NCBI GenBank assembly: GCA_029202545.1
Contig: CP119311.1
Coordinates: forward strand, 3,720,001-3,784,000
Source of the DNA: Candidatus Pseudobacter hemicellulosilyticus
GTDB taxonomy: Bacteria; Bacteroidota; Bacteroidia; Chitinophagales; Chitinophagaceae
Length of the DNA stretch: 64,000 bases
Reading direction: 5' to 3'
Positions 62,019 to 64,000 of the stretch are shown here, piece after piece (within the stretch, counting starts at the first letter, position 1; the number at the start of each line of letters is the position of its first letter). A program made the translations under genes and the position numbers. The notes under the pieces were generated by a model. It did not search any database. It saw only the letters and a program-made list of their open reading frames with translations, and was not told the origin of the DNA.

Positions 62019-62588
62019 TCAGTTATCTGTCAGGAACACCAGCAGGCTCCTGGCGCCATGGGCGCCTATCACCAATGATTGCTCAATATCTGCTGTTTTG
62101 GATGGACCGGCAATAAAAACGCCGAAGCCGGCCAGATCCTGGCCTATGACCTGGTAGGCCTGGTGCATATTGGCCACCAGGTGCTGCCGGCTGATCACCA
62201 GCGCCAGGTGCTGGGCAATAAAGGGCAGCACGCGCTGACCATACTCGGCTTCTGTGAGCCAGATGGCGCCATTTTCCGCCACGCCAAACTGGCCTTTCAT
62301 GACCACCAGTTCCAGCAGAGCGGGTTGGGAAAGGTACTGCCGGTACCTGTTGGGTGTATCATTGACGGTATTGAGAATGCGGGTGCGTTGCGGCAACAGA
62401 TCGGCCAGCAGGCCCGGGATATAATTGATATCTGCCACTTCTATCACGTCGCCTCCTGCTTTCTGCACGGCCGAAATGAAATTGACTACCAGGTCCTGCT
62501 GCGGCGCCGGAAAGCCGATCTCCGCGGGCAGTTCTGTAGGGGCAGGTTGATTGGCCTTAACGGCGGCCAGTATTTTCTCCCGGCTCAT
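62019..62588 (-). CDS. lutC: LutC-like LUD-domain lactate utilisation protein
   Basis: This 189-residue protein carries the LUD domain (FGVAENGAIWLTEAEYGQRV; GVFIAGPSKTADIEQ; LVIGAHGARSLLVFL). With LutA and LutB it oxidises L-lactate to pyruvate. Its start overlaps the end of lutB by 4 bases (ATGA), so translation is coupled. lutA is not in the window but may lie just beyond 64000 on the same strand. Confidence 0.9.
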   Translation of the reverse strand: MSREKILAAVKANQPAPTELPAEIGFPAPQQDLVVNFISAVQKAGGDVIEVADINYIPGLLADLLPQRTRILNTVNDTPNRYRQYLSQPALLELVVMKGQFGVAENGAIWLTEAEYGQRVLPFIAQHLALVISRQHLVANMHQAYQVIGQDLAGFGVFIAGPSKTADIEQSLVIGAHGARSLLVFLTDN

Positions 62589-63979
62589 GAGTTTGTTTTT
62601 TTAGGGTTGTAGTGGGTACGATACCATTCCCTGAAAGATTGCTCCGGAACTTTGGGCAGTTCCCGCTGCCGGCCCCAGGGATTCAGCTTGCCGTTGACGG
62701 CCAGCTTCGGAAACCAGCCCAGGAATTTACGGGCCACAGCGCCGGAAAGGGCAAAGCGATCGGGTTTGGCCAATACGGCGGCCATCATTTTCATACCCAG
62801 CTTTTTCGCGGCAGGGCCATAACCTTCTTTCGACAATACCTGGCGCCATTTATACAATTGGGTATGGATATCAATTTTCACCGGACATACATCCGAGCAG
62901 GAGCCGCAGAGCGTGGAAGCAAATGGCAGGTCGGCATTTTTGCGCATGTCCAGGTTGGGGGCCAGGATAGAACCTATGGGCCCGGCAATAGCGTTATGGT
63001 AACTATGGCCGCCACTGCGCCGGTACACGGGACAGGTATTGAGGCAGGCGCCACAGCGGATACATTTCAGGGAATTACGGAAATCTTCGCGGCCCAGCTG
63101 CGTGCTGCGTCCATTGTCCACGATCACAATATGCAGTTCCTGCCCGGGACCCGGTTCCCGGAAATGACTGGAATAGGTAGTGATGGGCTGCCCCGTGGCG
63201 CTCCGCGCCAGCAGTCGCAGGAATACACCCAGGTGTTCCATGCGCGGGATCAGTTTTTCAATGCCCATACAGGCAATATGCAGTTTGGCCAGGTGTGCGC
63301 CCAGGTCGGCATTGCCTTCATTGGTGCAGACCACAAAGGCGCCGTTCTCGGCAATGGCAAAGTTGACGCCCGTGATAGCGGCATCGGCGGCCAGGAATTT
63401 CTGGCGCAGGTGCTCACGTGCGGCAGCTGTCAGGTATTGCGGGTCCGAGGCGCCGGCGGCTGTGCCCAGGTGCTGGTGGAAGATCTCGCCCACCTGTTCT
63501 TTTTTCAGGTGGATGGCCGGCAGCACAATATGGCTGGGCGGCTCCTGGTTGAGCTGCACAATGCGTTCGCCCAGGTCGGTATCCACCACTTCGATGCCCT
63601 GCTGTTGCAGGTAAGGATTGAGGTGGCATTCTTCGGTGAGCATGGATTTGCTCTTGACCAGCTTGCGGACATGGTGTTTGGCCAGGATACTGTGTACAAT
63701 GCGGTTATGCTCGGCGGCATCGGCAGCCCAGTGGACCTGGACGCCATTGGCCAGGGCTTTTTCTTCAAAGCCGGTCAGGTATTGCTCCAGCCGGGAAAGG
63801 GTATGTTCCTTGATGGCTGAGGCCTGTGTGCGCAGGGCTTCCCATTCCGGCAGCTGCTGTGCGGCTTTGTCGCGCTTGCTGCGTACAAACCAGAGCGTCT
63901 CATCGTGCCAGTCGGCCCGTTGCTGATCCGCCAGGAATCCGGCAGCTGCGGCTGCATGTGCTTTTGGGTGCTGATCCAT
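62585..63979 (-). CDS. lutB: LutB-like iron-sulfur lactate utilisation protein
   Basis: This 464-residue protein has an N-terminal LUD region (about 60-290; VKSKSMLTEE, TGVNFAIAENGAFVVCTNEG) and a C-terminal ferredoxin-type part with two [4Fe-4S] motifs: CIRCGACLNTCPVYRRSGG (from about residue 303) and CGSCSDVCPVKIDIHTQLY (from about 355). Length and order match LutB/YkgF. It should pass electrons from L-lactate oxidation. It overlaps lutC by 4 bases and is the first gene of the operon seen in the window. Confidence 0.92.
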   Translation of the reverse strand: MDQHPKAHAAAAAGFLADQQRADWHDETLWFVRSKRDKAAQQLPEWEALRTQASAIKEHTLSRLEQYLTGFEEKALANGVQVHWAADAAEHNRIVHSILAKHHVRKLVKSKSMLTEECHLNPYLQQQGIEVVDTDLGERIVQLNQEPPSHIVLPAIHLKKEQVGEIFHQHLGTAAGASDPQYLTAAAREHLRQKFLAADAAITGVNFAIAENGAFVVCTNEGNADLGAHLAKLHIACMGIEKLIPRMEHLGVFLRLLARSATGQPITTYSSHFREPGPGQELHIVIVDNGRSTQLGREDFRNSLKCIRCGACLNTCPVYRRSGGHSYHNAIAGPIGSILAPNLDMRKNADLPFASTLCGSCSDVCPVKIDIHTQLYKWRQVLSKEGYGPAAKKLGMKMMAAVLAKPDRFALSGAVARKFLGWFPKLAVNGKLNPWGRQRELPKVPEQSFREWYRTHYNPKKTNS

Positions 63980-64000
63980 TTGTTATTGTTCAGTGAACCG

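Noticed and set aside
62612..63820. 402-codon plus-strand frame opposite lutB
   Set aside because: Antisense of a conserved LutB protein; composition is that of a mirrored GC-rich gene.

Overview
The window looks like the chromosome of a Bacteroidota species, most likely family Chitinophagaceae. The evidence is two SusC/SusD outer-membrane uptake loci with their own ECF sigma and FecR anti-sigma factors, a GLPGLI protein, TlpA-type and DUF4397 lipoproteins, weak Shine-Dalgarno signals, and several promoters with the Bacteroidota -7 element TAnnTTTG. No rRNA, CRISPR array or phage region was seen.

Layout. 1-2.4 kb: two tandem paralogues (the first only as its 3' end) of a secreted clan-CD-like cysteine peptidase with C-terminal helical repeats. 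2.6-6.1 kb: a GH78 alpha-L-rhamnosidase, convergent with an anaerobic sulfatase-maturating radical SAM enzyme. 6.3-13 kb: housekeeping genes (CPA1 antiporter, DinB/MDMPI-like protein, GTP-dependent PEP carboxykinase, AspT/YidE-type transporter). 13.2-16.4 kb: a cobalamin riboswitch leads an anaerobic (class III) ribonucleotide reductase operon, in which the glycyl-radical C-terminus is a separate overlapping small gene, followed by nrdG. 16.5-31 kb: plus-strand operon of ECF sigma, FecR, SusC with STN domain, SusD, DUF4397 lipoprotein, ABC ATPase, a GldF/GldG-like fusion, and a protein made of two head-to-tail MutS-family ATPases; a GDSL hydrolase follows. 31.2-39.8 kb: a mirror-image minus-strand operon of ECF sigma, FecR, SusC, SusD and TlpA-like thioredoxin. 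40-46.8 kb: a C39-like papain-fold protein, a large SBBP-repeat protein with a cysteine-rich tail, and MprF. 47-48.7 kb: tRNA-Arg(ACG) whose 3' end and terminator are repeated 1.6 kb downstream, enclosing an ISAon1-type insertion sequence. 48.7-58.3 kb: a 17-residue-repeat secreted protein, an orphan lipoprotein, an MFS exporter, a DUF1338 dioxygenase, a TonB-dependent-type barrel with GLPGLI partner, and a small lipoprotein. 58.3-64 kb: minus-strand catabolic operon (DUF4350-like protein, Gfo/Idh oxidoreductase, SDR, FAH-family hydrolase, LutC, LutB), fitting oxidative L-fucose or L-rhamnose breakdown to pyruvate and L-lactate with LutABC oxidising the lactate.

How the parts fit. The two sigma/FecR/SusC-STN sets are transenvelope signalling and uptake modules; the first carries an unusual intracellular cargo (ABC exporter plus fused double MutS ATPase) and is the best candidate here for an undescribed system. 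The GH78 enzyme and the deoxysugar/lactate operon at opposite ends could serve the same rhamnose-rich plant or microbial glycans. The B12 riboswitch suggests that the B12-independent reductase is switched off when cobalamin is available.
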